From Escarpia spicata (taxonomy: Eukaryota; Annelida; Polychaeta; Sabellida; Siboglinidae), in assembly GCA_963995525.1 (NCBI GenBank), contig OZ023206.1:72018490-72082489 (forward strand): a stretch of 64,000 nt of DNA. Direction: 5' to 3'. Below are positions 40,868 to 52,560 of the stretch, piece after piece (position 1 is the first letter of the stretch; each line of letters begins with the position of its first letter). The notes beneath the pieces were generated by a model, which saw only the letters and a list, made by a program, of their open reading frames with translations, searched no databases and had not been told where the DNA came from. The position numbers were made by a program, and so were the translations under genes.

Positions 40868-41151
40868 TTATTCGCTAGATGGCGTTATCCCGTAACTAGG
40901 GACGCCGTAACTAAGGACGCCGTAACTAGGACGTTGTTATTAACCACTAGAGGGCGCTTTTCAGTCACAAAAAGTGACAGGCCATCAATCACGTTTTTTA
41001 TAACTAGGATCCCGATTCCACTCAGGTTACCAAAAAGCCTTTGATCTTTTTTTTATAAGTAGGATCCCGATTTTGAAATCGACGTTTTTTATGCACGTAC
41101 CTAGATACAAAAGGGGGCGTGGTTTCGCGTGTGTGTATCCTCCATACTACT
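40868..41151 (-). repeat. Right terminal inverted repeat, copy 1
   Basis: Inverse of the left end; the outer ~180 bp is nearly identical. It ends CCATACTACT. The inner part carries one extra GCGTCC(T/C)TAGTTACG module. Confidence 0.9.
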
Positions 41152-41157
41152 TACGTT
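41152..41157. repeat. Right target-site duplication (TACGTT)
   Basis: Exact copy of the hexamer at 24428-24433. Confidence 0.95.
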
Positions 41158-41339
41158 GCAATGTGTTTAGGGACCGTCCTTGTTTTCTTAGGGAGCGGTG
41201 CCCTGTCGTTGCTTTGCAGAACTTTAGCAAATGCATACGAAGCACCAACGTCCGTATTCGCGAAGGAATTGCACATTCGTGCTAACGTTTGTCGAAGATT
41301 TGTCTGCCAAACTGCCCAAGCTAGGTCATGCATGCCGTT

Positions 41340-41613
41340 AATACAAAAAGGAGTGTTTTATGACCGTGGCGGCGATGATCAATATGACGAAAACAATGTA
41401 GTTTCGTTCCGTTCGTACAGAGGAAATTATATGCAATGACGGCGATGGTAATATGACGGCAACAATTACATGTCTTTTTCAGCACCTGAGGAAATAGTTA
41501 ATGTTGGTTGTTGTTTATATGACGACAACAACTATGTCTTTTTGAGCACATACTGAGGAAACATGCAATGTCGGTGGTGGTTTATACGACGACAACAACT
41601 ATGTCTGTTTCAG
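41340..41613 (+). repeat. Degenerate tandem units containing splice acceptors
   Basis: At least three units of the form TATGACGACAACAACTATGT, CTTTTTCAGCACCT, GAGGAAA.TGCAATG.CGG occur in a row. Some keep the acceptor CAG and some have lost it. The same unit lies before exon 6 on the other side of the Polinton (GATCAATATTATGCCGACAA then TTTCAG). Exons 6 and 7 therefore seem to belong to one array split by the insertion. Confidence 0.6.
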
Positions 41614-41661
41614 CACCTACTGAGAAAAATATCAATGCAATCAAGACTGCAGCAAAGCCAT
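41614..41661 (+). CDS. Host gene exon 7
   Basis: A 48-nt phase 1-1 exon (acceptor CTGTTTCAG, donor CCAT|GTACGT) reads APTEKNINAIKTAAKP. Phase continues correctly from exon 6 across the Polinton and into exon 8. Confidence 0.55.
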
Positions 41662-41985
41662 GTACGTTTCTTTGTTATCAATGTTGTTTACAAGAAAGAC
41701 AGAAGAGTTGCAAAGTCGTGTATTGCGTAAGAGACATGCAGTGCAATTGCGTCGACAATAAGTGGTGTTTTTGCCTGGCATTCAAAACAGATAGTTGTCA
41801 CGTGTAATGGACACATGGTAGCCATGATTAACATTTCTATCAATCATGTCAGTCACATGTGAACAAGTCATGTTGCTTGCACCTGTTCTATTTGTTCAAT
41901 TGAGTGAAATTAAAGTAGACATGTCGGAGAGTATGGAAGTACGCTAAACAGGTTCATTCAAGCTGTGTGTGTGATATGTCTACAG

Positions 41986-42199
41986 TGCAAGGGGAGAGCA
42001 ACAAAGACACGCAGCTCCAGGCCCTCCGTGTGATGGCAAAGATCAAGGAGTACGGGCAGCCAGCGCTTTGGGCACACGTCTCCCAGTACATCGTGAAGGA
42101 CGGGAGGTTGGACTTGGTCGGGGTGCTGACAACAACAAACCTCCAGGACCTGGTGTACCTGATTTCATCAGGTGAAGCATGCGACATCAATATTTTAAA
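41986..42199 (+). CDS. Host gene exon 8: unrecognised helical domain
   Basis: A 214-nt exon (acceptor ATGTCTACAG, donor TTAAA|GTGAGT) shifts the phase from 1 to 2. It encodes about 70 residues including QLQALRVMAKIKEYGQPALW, HVSQYIVKDGRLDLVGVL and LQDLVYLISSGEACD. It is helical and looks like a capping or linker domain before the leucine-rich repeats. There is no NACHT or NB-ARC P-loop here. Good codon openness and tight splice signals make it a convincing exon. Confidence 0.65.
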
Positions 42200-44261
42200 G
42201 TGAGTGTTCATATGGTTTTTTACTCTATTTGAATATGTCTACTTAGTCACACCCGGGATGACCGATGTACCCACTCTCGCACACAACACAGTCAGGTTGT
42301 AGTATCAAAAAAACATGATTCGATTCGCCGAGTAGTCTAACACACGTTGCGACACCAATCTGTTGATATGTATCCGAGCATAATCATACCTCTGTTTTAT
42401 TATGAAGCCTCGTTATGTTTACTGGTCATATATAAATATGTCAAACTTTTCACGCAATGGGTGGAAAAACGGTGTCTGATTGAAATTTATTTTGAAAAGA
42501 ATATGTATCATGCGAACGTTGTTTTTTGTTATTTCAATGTGTAAATTATACGTCTTTTTTTAACCTTTCAGTTGTCACAGTTGTTAACCTACGTGTTGGT
42601 TATGCAGGCACATTGATTACAGGAAAGTTAGAAAGGAACACAAGTTATACTGTAGTAATGGCTAAAAATAAAACATCCATTTAAGAAGTGTCCATTGCCT
42701 TTAGTGTTATTTTGTGTTTTCTAACCTGTGCTGATTTTTGGAACCACTGATACAATTACTGTATAGTTTTATGCATGGTAATGACACAAGTTAACATGAT
42801 AGTTGCCTTTCTTAATTTCGTGCCATTACTGTGAAATCTATATCATAATTATACTATCCATTCATATTCAGCTTCATATATTCATTTATATCTAACAAAA
42901 TAATTAAACCTCGTTACTTTTATTGTATGCGAGGATTAAAGAGGCCAGTTCTAGGGCTAAGTCATTGCATGGATATAGTTTATTACAGTCCCTATACAGG
43001 AACACTGTAGTATGTGTAATGCCAGTGACATTCGGCGAATGCATTAGAACCACGTTAGTCCGACAGTTGTCTGCAGGTGGTAGCACTGTCACGTCAGATC
43101 AGATGTCGTCTGCTTGAAATAGCCGCTGTCATGACGGTTTCTTTTCAGAGTTCTATATAATTAGTTTTATCTGAAATCTGTAACGATAACGGCAATCCAA
43201 CCATTTCCTGATTAACATCATGTAACAAGGTAAGTATAACACAATAAGTTGTGTACATATCTGTCAAAAAGAACAACAAATACACAATTTTGTTTGCATA
43301 GTTTTTTCCCGCGGGAACAATAAGTTGAACAGCAACAATCGTGCGTTATGTTCTGGCCCTGTGGGGGCGAAGAGGAAAGGTAAGGCAAACTATAATCACT
43401 GAATCAGCGCCTAATCATCATTGTTATCATATTGGCGGTCTCATACATAGACTAGTCTTGACTCATACATAGGCATAGCTATTAATATTATGAGAATTTA
43501 TATGCCGTTGTGTTAATTTGAAAGCCGCGTTTAAAAATACAGCATACGACGGGCATCTTAAGTTAACTTAAGACTTAACTCTGATGTGTTGAAACAGTCG
43601 TCAACACTTAATTTAGTAGGAACAACTTAATTTATCAGGGTTGATCTATATTGGCAATATTATACAGCAAACACACCACATGTCAACAAAACGAATAATA
43701 AAAACAATAAAAGAGATAGTATGGTGTATTATGTTATAAATGTTTTTATTAATAAATTTGTACTGGAATGTTTTTGAAATATGTTAGTTTTATTGTTACA
43801 GTTTAAAATGCCCAATCGTCAGAGCGGTCTCGTAGGTTAATGATTATTATGATAATTATGAATTTTGTTTGTTTGTAGAAGTTTCCAGATGACCGACCGC
43901 TCGATGTAATACAATGTATGTAATTGCTTCGGACGCTGCCGACTAAATTGAAACAAATTGAACAAAAGTGTCGTTCAAATCTGTTGTTTGCCGCCGCATA
44001 ATGAGACACGAGGTCGACACATTCGTGAGCAGGAAACATTAAACAGTTGTTATTTAACGGAATGTGACATACTTGAGCAGGAAAGTGTTGTCCACTTCTG
44101 TTGTTGGTCAGTGGTCAGTCAGTATAGTGGACATGAGTGGACATCGCAACATGCGGCAGTTTATTGTCTATTGTGCACGTATTATGTAGTTTAATCTGTG
44201 ATAGCGAGTGACGCGGTCGTGTGTTTGTGGTGTTTAATCAAGGAATATATTTCATCCACAG
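42200..44261 (+). other. Host intron
   Basis: A 2-kb stretch between the helical exon and the first leucine-rich-repeat exon. No exon with a matching phase was recognised; missed small exons are possible. Confidence 0.45.
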
Positions 44262-44354
44262 CTTGGGCGACAATGCCGCCGTATTTCGTGACGACGACGC
44301 GGTGCGGAGCCTGGGGACCGCCGTCGCGTCTCTATCAGATCTACGTGAAATACA
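44262..44354 (+). CDS. Host gene exon 9: leucine-rich repeat
   Basis: A 93-nt phase 2-2 exon (acceptor ATCCACAG, donor ATACA|GTAAGT) encodes one 31-residue unit with LGDNAAVF and AVRSLGTAVASLSDLREI. This is the ribonuclease-inhibitor-like LRR pattern common in NLR-type proteins, one repeat per exon. Confidence 0.7.
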
Positions 44355-44501
44355 GTAAGTTTAATTATTTATTACAACATGTGTTAACAGTGTAGTTGTT
44401 AATGTACACATGTCGTCGTGGAAGAGTTGACAGAAGTGAGTTTGTGAGACGACAGATGTGTGTTGTTGGTGAGATAAAACAGCTCGTTGTTTACGTTACA
44501 G

Positions 44502-44588
44502 CCTCCACCAATGTCAGCTGACGGACGTCGGACTCCGACACATCGTGGACGGCCTCACACGGGGCTGTCCACATTTGACCCAGCTCTT
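44502..44588 (+). CDS. Host gene exon 10: leucine-rich repeat
   Basis: An 87-nt phase 2-2 exon encodes HLHQCQLTDVGLRHIVDGL followed by GCPHLTQL. The C-x-L-T-D-x-G-L motif is diagnostic of ribonuclease-inhibitor/cysteine-containing LRRs. Confidence 0.75.
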
Positions 44589-45117
44589 GTAAGGACACAT
44601 TTTCTTATTCACCCCACATCATTTCACATTTACCCCGTCACACCAGTGATGACTTATCGGTTTTAGTTATGCATTTAATTCGAATAGACTTATATTGTTT
44701 GTTTTGGCATTTGTTAAATTAAAACCAAATTGTACACATCAATTATCTAATTGTTATTAACATCCGTAAAAGTTACCTTTTTAATCGAACTGTTTAAATT
44801 GTAAATTATATAAACAATTTGATGCACAAATAAAACTCACCTTTACTCTTTAGTTGGTTTACTGAACAAAACTAAACAGGTGTGAAGGACGCGTTGTGTC
44901 AATGTCACGTGTCATAGTTAATTGTGCTGATTGCAAATACTTGTTGAACATTTAATTATTTCTTATTCACCCTCCATATATAAGTTTACCCCACCCTCGT
45001 GACGTGTTGCTGATGTAGTCGGGTTACTTGCGTGTAGATGGACATTGTTTATGTTTGTGTGTTTAGTGAGGTGAGAGAAAGTGCGAGACGTCGTCACTCT
45101 TGTCTCCTTCTTTACAG

Positions 45118-45210
45118 GTGTTGGGACGACGACGACAAGAGACAGGTGACATCAGCCAGTGAGGAGACCGTGAGACGTCTCCTCACTCAACTACCCCAGG
45201 TGGTGATATA
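45118..45210 (+). CDS. Host gene exon 11: LRR-like
   Basis: A 93-nt phase 2 exon, the same size as exon 9, encodes CWDDDDKRQVTSASEETVRR, then LLTQLPQVVI. The donor GTAAGT follows ATATA, leaving TA as the split codon. Confidence 0.6.
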
Positions 45211-45305
45211 GTAAGTCTTTACTACATGCACGTGTTAGTGTGTTGACAGTGCCTACAGAGCTGTGTGAGTGTCGTGTGTCACTTCACGTCTCCTCTCTCT
45301 TCCAG

Positions 45306-45381
45306 GCTGTGGAGGTGGTTCCTGTCACCCCCGTCGTGGATCAGACAACTCGAGGCCGAGTTCCCCCGGAGGGTTCATTAG
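45306..45381 (+). CDS. Probable terminal exon of the host gene
   Basis: After the acceptor CTCTTCCAG the phase-2 frame reads LWRWFLSPPSWIRQLEAEFP and ends at TAG (45379-45381). The split codon with exon 11 would be TA|G, itself a stop. The last exon is therefore either reached by another donor (CCCAG|GTGGTG shifts to a different frame), or the allele is truncated at the junction. An alternative frame stays open to 45509 but looks less protein-like. Confidence 0.4.
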
Positions 45382-48300
45382 GTAAGTCACTTCTCTACAG
45401 TCGCCGTCCACGTCACACACCAACCACACAACTGTCAAATAACACACCCTCACGACTGTGTCCAACTCCTCAACGACCACCGAGTGTCCCCAAATGTCAA
45501 CTTTATTAGACGTGGCTGTAAAAAGTGCTGCGAGTGATAAACAACAGCGTCCGACCGACCTTCACCTTAGTTCACGTCAGACGTGCGGCTGTGCAATGTA
45601 TCACAAAGTATCAAAGGCCGCCGTAGTTGCTACGTCTAACGTCAGTGATGACGTCACGCCTCGCCTTGTGGCCGTCGGTGAAATGTACAGTTTAACACTT
45701 AGTAATCTTGAAACAGGTTTTAATCGTGGCCAGAGAGCAACGTGGAAAACTAACACAGTCGGGGAAATATACTAGAATATTATTTTTTATTAAGACGTTT
45801 TTATATATGTTCCCTTCATGTAAATCATGCCTTTAGAAGCATAACTTGATATAAATTGATCTAGTAATTCACTACTGAAGTTCAGTGATCCTTTAGGCTT
45901 AGCCGTTTGCAATATCAATAATCGCATTGAATCATGCATTGTGTCTGTGCCGAAATATAATTCATAATAGCGTCATCTGTTGCAGAATATGACTGGCCAA
46001 AAACAATGTTAACACTAAATACTACGTCATGATGTTTCTACTAGACAAGGCATTAAAGGAACAACTTTGAAATCCTCGTTCTGGCCAACTGTGTTGTATG
46101 GAACAGTTTCACAAAGTTCCATCACGTTCTTTACACCGAGAGTCCACGGAATATCAACTGTAGTTGTGCTCATGAAATACATTTATATAACTCGGTGAGT
46201 GTAAATATAATGTTTACAGATATGAGTCCTTCCATGGTCACACGACTCCTGGCCACACGACTGCTGAAGACATCAATATTGTAAACAAACCTGCCGAAGA
46301 CACCACTACCGAAGACACCAATACCTAAGTGTATCATTGAAGACAGTTTGAATAACATTTACTTGTGTGTATTGCTGCTAAAGTTGGAGCCACTGCACAT
46401 ACAAGACATTTATAAGAAAATAGTGTGCAGTGATTGTTTAGATAGCTGAACTATTTGTTTAACACTGTATATAATATGAGACATCTTCCCCTTGCCTTCA
46501 GGGGAAGATGTCCGAACTGTTGCGTATGCACATTTCCATTATTTGTCATCATTAGCGCTGATAACAAGTTACTTTCACCTTTACTTGATTTTGGCATGTA
46601 ATGTAGAGTTATCAGCTGACGTTTTATTGCTGTTAATGGAAATTGTGCAAACTATCAGTAACAAGATACAAATATTACAGAATACAAATACTATTTTGGT
46701 AGCTAATTTCTTTGAAGTAGCTGCACTGTCTGCATCTAAGTGGTGTTGTGTTCTCTCTGTGTGGATTGTCTTGTGTTGGAGAGCATTGCAGATAATTTGA
46801 GACGAACACCTGGCGTTTGATTGACTGGTCACTTGTCTTCACTTTTATAGTCGTCACAGGCGAGTTTTTCTATGTTAATTAAGTTCTGTCTGCACGGTTG
46901 GATTTCACCAAACTACAGTACTACACATGTATATATCTTAGCTTTGTATAATTTATTTTAATATATTATTTTATCTAGGTATTTGTTACTTTTATTTGAA
47001 TATACTGATTATTTGTTTGAAATAAAACACCATTACTGTACTAGCAATTTTAATATGTCTTGAAAGCGTTTGCCAGTATTTTCAATCACGGTGTTTCAAC
47101 ATAGCTGCCCAATCAATGTTCTGAAATGACTTGCAAAACCAATTCAGTTTGTAGATTTGTTGGTAAAAGTATCGTTCAATTTGTTGTTCTTAGTTTTTAA
47201 AATAAATTGTACACGGTTCACCTGTATAATACGTAACACCCTTTGTTGGTTGTCTTTGGGTCAGCGTGAGGAAGCCTTATATGGAGCTATGGTAGGTATT
47301 GGATAAACAGCCTGGCTCGATTACCTGCAGAGCTACTGCCCCACCCCTCCCTCTAACGCCCCACCCATCGCTCGTCAATCACTACACATAAAGAAAGTGC
47401 ACAGGTCTAAACATGGACTGTTGGTGTTATTGTTTATTATTTGCTACGCACGTTCTTTTATTCTTCCGTTGAATTATTTATCAACACACACATACGACGA
47501 GTGACTAAATGATGTGCCCATAACCAAAAAGCGTCGGGGAGGGTCTTCTCAAAACGAACACAGGCGACGTAGGCCAACTTTCAGGGGAGGCAAACAAACC
47601 ACCATTACAAGGGGTGAAATCAGATAAGTCCAAATTTGGTGTGACGACTGTGTGGACGATCCACACCCGGGAGATACTACGCATTATAGGCGCCTACTAA
47701 TTACAGCACGGGGATGAGGGGTACCGGTGGGAATGGGATGACTACAGGATACAGGTGGCTCCACCACATAGACAGCTGGTGTGATAACTTTGTTCAAGTG
47801 CATGGCGAACAACCTCAGCGGTGTCGCACCCAAGCGACTAACTATAACGTTATTTATACTTCTAATGAAAAACACACTATCGATAAGTTATAATAAGATT
47901 TAAACTCGCTAATACTAGATTTGCTGTTTTGACTACATGACCGTGCAGTTGATTCTTGCTACACATTTGATATGATCTCATTCTTGGTAAAACTGGTCTT
48001 CTTAAAACAAGTGTCATGCTTAAGTCACCATTAGAACGACATTTAGGTTACCCGTTCTGATACTACCGATAATGCAATGACTGGTGTTGACAAACTGATG
48101 CGTTTCAATATGGCTACGGTAATTAAGCGTATAAATATAAACAGTGCAAACTGCGTTTTTAAGTTTCATTATTATTCAATAATTAATGCATCCTAAAGCG
48201 ACATTAATTGATCACACGTGTCTCTCAAATCGGACAGCTCTGACAATGTTATATGTTGGAAATGGACATTGGCAGGATACGCTGGGAACGTCTTGCAAAC

Positions 48301-48950
48301 ATAATTAATGGCTGCCATCTTGGTTTGTAAACGTGTTTAGTCAAATATATATGAAGATTGACCTACTGACATAATTGACCCAATTCGTCCCATGCGTCAT
48401 ATGTGTATCACAATTTGAACAACGGCTATATCATCAGATATATAAATTTGAAGGAGTTGGCCAAACCGATCAATTTAAAATCCGTGCCAGTACCCAACCT
48501 TGCCAAAAAACATGATATCTATAGGTCTTCTACCACGCTTTTGTAATGTATTGGTATATACCACAATACATATAGAATCTCCGAAATGGGAATCGGCAGG
48601 AGAGTTGTTTAACTTAAGCGAGTATATGCACCTACGTGTCCTAGTACCGCTGGTAAATAATATAACCTGATAACAAAACACCCCTAAGATTAGTTCAACG
48701 AAAATTATACAACAATCAAGGATCTGATCGACAAGAAACGAGATGCCTTCATGGGCTGTCAAAACCACAGAAACTGCCTGACACGTCAAGCAAAACACCA
48801 ACACCTGCGTGTCAATGTACAGAGACAAATTCGTAACATCAAGAACCAATGGTGGGTAGCAAAGGCCGCAGCAATAGGAATTCGCTGACAGCCACAGGAC
48901 GCGTGAATTCTTCAAAGCCACCAGGGATATATATGGATCTATAAGAAGAC
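45382..48950. other. Host intergenic DNA
   Basis: Short frames without recognisable domains (for example 45458-45775). An 11-bp-arm hairpin (ACATCTTCCCC ... GGGGAAGATGT) lies at about 46481-46511. Nothing else is supported. Confidence 0.45.
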
Positions 48951-48954
48951 GGTT

Positions 48955-51180
48955 TCACAATTGTCAGACAAGGAAGACATCCTAAATCGTTGGCAAGAAT
49001 ATTTCTCGGAATTACTCAATCGTGACTCCCGATGTACATTTGTCGTCCCCTCCGTCTTTCTTCCTTCCTTCCTTCCTTCAGTTGGGCGGTATGCAAATGG
49101 TTTAAGAAGACCGGAGCCTTACCTCGGGTATGTCGCTCGCCAAGCCGTGTGCATCATTGTCCTGTGGTGATGCATTGTCCCCTCACGGTTAAGGGTGTAT
49201 TTGTTTGTCAATGAAATTGAACAAACAAAAGTTCCAGGTTTGTCACGAATATATATGTTTTATTGATCAGTAGAAACTTCAGACATGATGTCCGTACAAC
49301 GTCTACACATTCATGTGCGCTGACAGTCCAACTCTATTATACATTTAAAGTGTCCGTGGTTTTTGAAGATCGAAATATAAAGCAATATATAAACCACCAT
49401 TCTTTATATTTGCCGAAATTTTGAGAAATCTAAACTGGGAAATATGTTCCTAGTTTCCCCGTGGAGAGCGTCAACGTGTCTCTTCGTGTGTGTTCATTGC
49501 CGCCCTCCCCTTAATTAAAAAAATAGTTCCCTTTTAAACAATGGCTTGGCCTCAAACCAAATTCGGGAATTGTCTTTAAACCGTAAGGGATCGAAACGCA
49601 TAGTATGAAATTTGTAGAATTATGGCTCTACGCATGCGTGTTTTATGTCGTCATACTATGAGGATGAGGATGCTCACTCACGTGAGGAGGTCTGCATTTA
49701 TTTGCATAATTTCATCTTTCCATTTCGATCTTAAAACCAGGACATGGTCACGAAGTGAATCTAAGGTCAGGCCAATGTCTGTACCAAATTCCAGTCATGA
49801 CTCTTAACTGTCAACTACATTCTGTTCCGGTACACACCAAGAAAGAACTACGCCTACAGACGCGAAAATAAACAAAAATCGTTCAAACCTTGTTGCTTTA
49901 GAAACGCGCCCACAATGCCGGCGACCATATGCTTGCCTTGTGCAGCATTCGTTTATATAATGCGAATCTGGGTTTTCTGTTCTAGTCTTTCTCTGATAAC
50001 TAATAATAATAGTAATTAACTAAATTAGCCACTGCAGGTCTGTTATACCGAGTCGAACCGGATACAATCTACATTATTCCTCAGACACTGATTAGGACAT
50101 AACTAGACGAACAGCCACGACTTGAAGTGGTGCGCAAAGCCATTTTCCAAATGAAGAACAACAAGGCCTCTGGTAGTGACTGCATCCCCAGCGAAATATA
50201 CAAGCGTGAAAGAGAAATTTTAACCAAGCACCTACATAATCTCATTCAAAATATGCCATAATCGTCACCATCTTTACGAAGGGTGACAGAGCTGACTGGG
50301 GCAACTTTCGCGGGATCTGCCTACTATTAGTTGCTGGAAAGATTCTTGCCAAAGTCTTGCTCAACGACTACAACCACTATCGGAGAGTATCTTACCTGAA
50401 ACACAATGCGGTTTCCGACCCACACGTGGCACCGCAGAAATGATTTTTGGTGCTCGTCAAGTGCAGGGAAACTGTCGTGAACAAATATAAGACGTAACCT
50501 GTACTTTGTTTTTATTGATCTAACTAAGACATTTGACTGTTTGAACAGATATGCCTTATTGGGCTGCCTTAATTGCCCGTCTCGGATGTCCTCGTAAAAT
50601 GTGTCTCTTTTAAGCGACAATTACACTGCCTTTCTATCACATGTAGCCAAGGGAGTGGACATCACATATCGTACTGATGGTGGCCTGTTTTAACTAAGTC
50701 GCCTCAGAGCTAGATCGAAAGTGAAAACAGTAACCATTGTTGACCTTCAGTACGCGGACGACTGTGCAGTTGTCGCTCACTCGATCTGCAAAAGATCTTC
50801 TCCAGAACACGCTTGATGCCCTTGTAGACGCATATAAGCTTTTCGGACTCTCAGTCAATGCAACAAGGACATAAATTCTACTTCAACCGGCACAATCATC
50901 AGCCACAACACCACCACTAAACATTATCATAGAAGGCGCTGCTCTTGATAATGTTGACCATTTGGCGTACCAGGGAAGCAACGTGTCCAGTCCCGCAAAC
51001 ATCGATGCAGAAATTCAGTGCAGGATGAAGTGTGCCTGTGCTGCATACGGAAGATAAGACGCAGAGTCTTCTCAGAACATGGACTTAGGACATCCACTAA
51101 GATGCTGGTGTACAAAGCTGTTGTGTTGCCCACACTGTTGTATGGCAGTGAAACATGGGTTGTCTAGTATAATACCTACT
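48955..51180 (+). pseudogene. Degenerate non-LTR retrotransposon RT (RTE/I-like)
   Basis: Pieces in several frames follow LINE order. KEDILNRWQEYFSELLNRDS lies at 48970, then AIFQMKNNKASGSDCIPSEI near 50,140 and DWGNFRGICLL with AGKILAKVLLNDY near 50,310. LYFVFIDLTKTFDCLNRYA is near 50,510, LQYADDCAVVAHS near 50,745 and the C-terminal [15 protein letters not shown] near 51,120. Many stops and frameshifts separate them, and about 1 kb of unrelated sequence sits between the first two blocks. An old, dead copy. Confidence 0.75.
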
Positions 51181-51486
51181 CCGAATCGTAGTTGTGGCAG
51201 GTGTAATAATGTCCACCAGGAGTACAGTCCCCGTGTGCACATTTCCCGCAATCTTGATACGCCAGCCATTTCACCCTGCTCCGGCTGAAAGCTTCGCAAC
51301 ACACGTACACGGCCACAGTTCGTTATCTTCATTATCCTCGTTGTCTACCTTCGATTTTGATTTCTTCGGTCACTTTCTTTTCATCATCATCAGCAGCAGC
51401 AGTAGCAGGCGTTTTCTTAAGCGCTTCGTTCTGCCTTTTAACATATTGTTTCTTTTCTTTTTCCGAAATCTTTTGTCCATCTTCTT

Positions 51487-52560
51487 CTACGGCGAGGAGG
51501 TCAACACGTTGGCTGTTCTAGTACAGGTCACCGGGTGTGCTTTCTTTGGCTGAGGTGGACTCAATGTCATCATGAATTGTGCGACTGCATCACGGGCGAC
51601 AGGCTGGTTACTGGCGTCGCGCTGGTCACGAATGGCAGGCTGGTTACCGGCGTCGCGCTGGTCCAGGACAGCGGGCTGGTCACCGGGGTCGCGCTGGTCA
51701 CGGGCGGCGGGCTGGAAACCGGCGTCGCGCTGGTCACGGGCAGAGTTGACGTAAGTCTGATTGAATATGGGCATGATGTTGTGGTGCGTGATGGCCCGGC
51801 TTTGGTTTGCCAACAGCCAGCTGCCACATGCCCTGCTGTAAGCTGCCTTCAGGCACTTGAAGAATGTCCGATCTAACGGCTGAAGCCGGCGGGTGCAGTG
51901 GTGTGGAAAGGTGATCAGGAGAAAGACCTTTGGCTCGGGCAAACTCTAACGCATCTATCGTTTATATACCCGTCCAGTAGGATGATGTGAGGGCTCTCCC
52001 GTGTGCATCCGGCGACGGTGAAAAAATGTTGTGCCATCTCATGAAGAGATCTGAATCGATGTAGCCCGAACCGCGTTGATTCACTGCAGTAATCCAACCA
52101 TCGGGGACACCATTCGCCATGGATTCCATCATTCGCTTGCGTGGAAAAACGAACAGAGGTCGTATGTATGTTCCCGCAGCATTCATGCAACACAGAGCAG
52201 TAATGTTGGCACCACGTTCTGCGCTCGACATCTTGCGAACCTGTCGCACTCCCTTCGTCGACACGACTTTGCCGACTTTTGCAACTGTGGAGAAGCCTGT
52301 TTCGTCGCAGTTCCATATGCGATGAACCCCCCAGATTGCAGTACACTCTTTAACAATGCAAAGGAGAGCTCGATGGCATCAATATTGAAGCCATTGATGC
52401 GTGGTAAGCTAAGTGGCAATCGGCGTGCGTATCGACAAAGCGGGATGCCTTTTCATAAATCGACTTATCCAATCATGACCCGCCATGCAAGTTGTGTTGT
52501 TGAACGGATTCTCTATCTCCGTCCTTCCGCCACAGTGTACGCCAATCTACGTACATAGCA
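51487..52560 (-). pseudogene. pogo/Tigger-type transposase remnant with internal minisatellite
   Basis: On the minus strand, WNCDETGFSTVAKVGKVV-like and KGVRQVRKMSSAERGANITA sequences near 52,300-52,180 are the start of a DDE_1 catalytic domain. PLFVFPRKRMMESMANGVPD and DLFMRWHNIF follow near 52,150-52,000. LLDGYINDR, with the second Asp, is near 51,960 in another frame. HCTRRLQPLDRTFFKCLKAA then lies in the frame at 51942-51487. Frame changes between these pieces show it is inactive. The C-terminal part contains four 36-bp repeats giving twelve-residue units like RDQRDAGFQPAA. Confidence 0.75.
51600..51745. repeat. 36-bp minisatellite, four copies
   Basis: Units read (A/G)GGCTGGTTACCGGCGTCG, CGCTGGTCACGGGCGGC with small variations. 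GC-rich, in contrast to the surrounding DNA, and a multiple of three. Confidence 0.85.

Larger units (their letters stand above)
24434..41151 (+). mobile_element. Polinton/Maverick (adintovirus-like) element, copy 1, complete ends
   Basis: The element is 16,718 bp, bounded by inverted termini starting AGTAGTATGGAGGATACACA and flanked by TACGTT on both sides. It encodes the defining Polinton set: protein-primed PolB, retroviral-type integrase, packaging ATPase, adenain-like protease, and major and minor capsid proteins. It also carries a NADAR gene and an RPA-like gene. The late-type cluster runs rightward from 24.85 to 31.86 kb. PolB runs leftward and converges on it. A leftward spliced unit and a rightward two-exon gene share a promoter region near 39 kb. 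Integrase and penton carry frameshifts, so this copy is probably not autonomous unless those are assembly errors. Confidence 0.95.

Noticed and set aside
41483..41510. Extra host exon after the acceptor at 41482
   Set aside because: No plausible donor follows in frame. It looks like a decayed member of the exon array.
46481..46511. Short hairpin as a terminator
   Set aside because: Eukaryotic context, no adjacent gene, and no T-run; a chance inverted repeat is likely.
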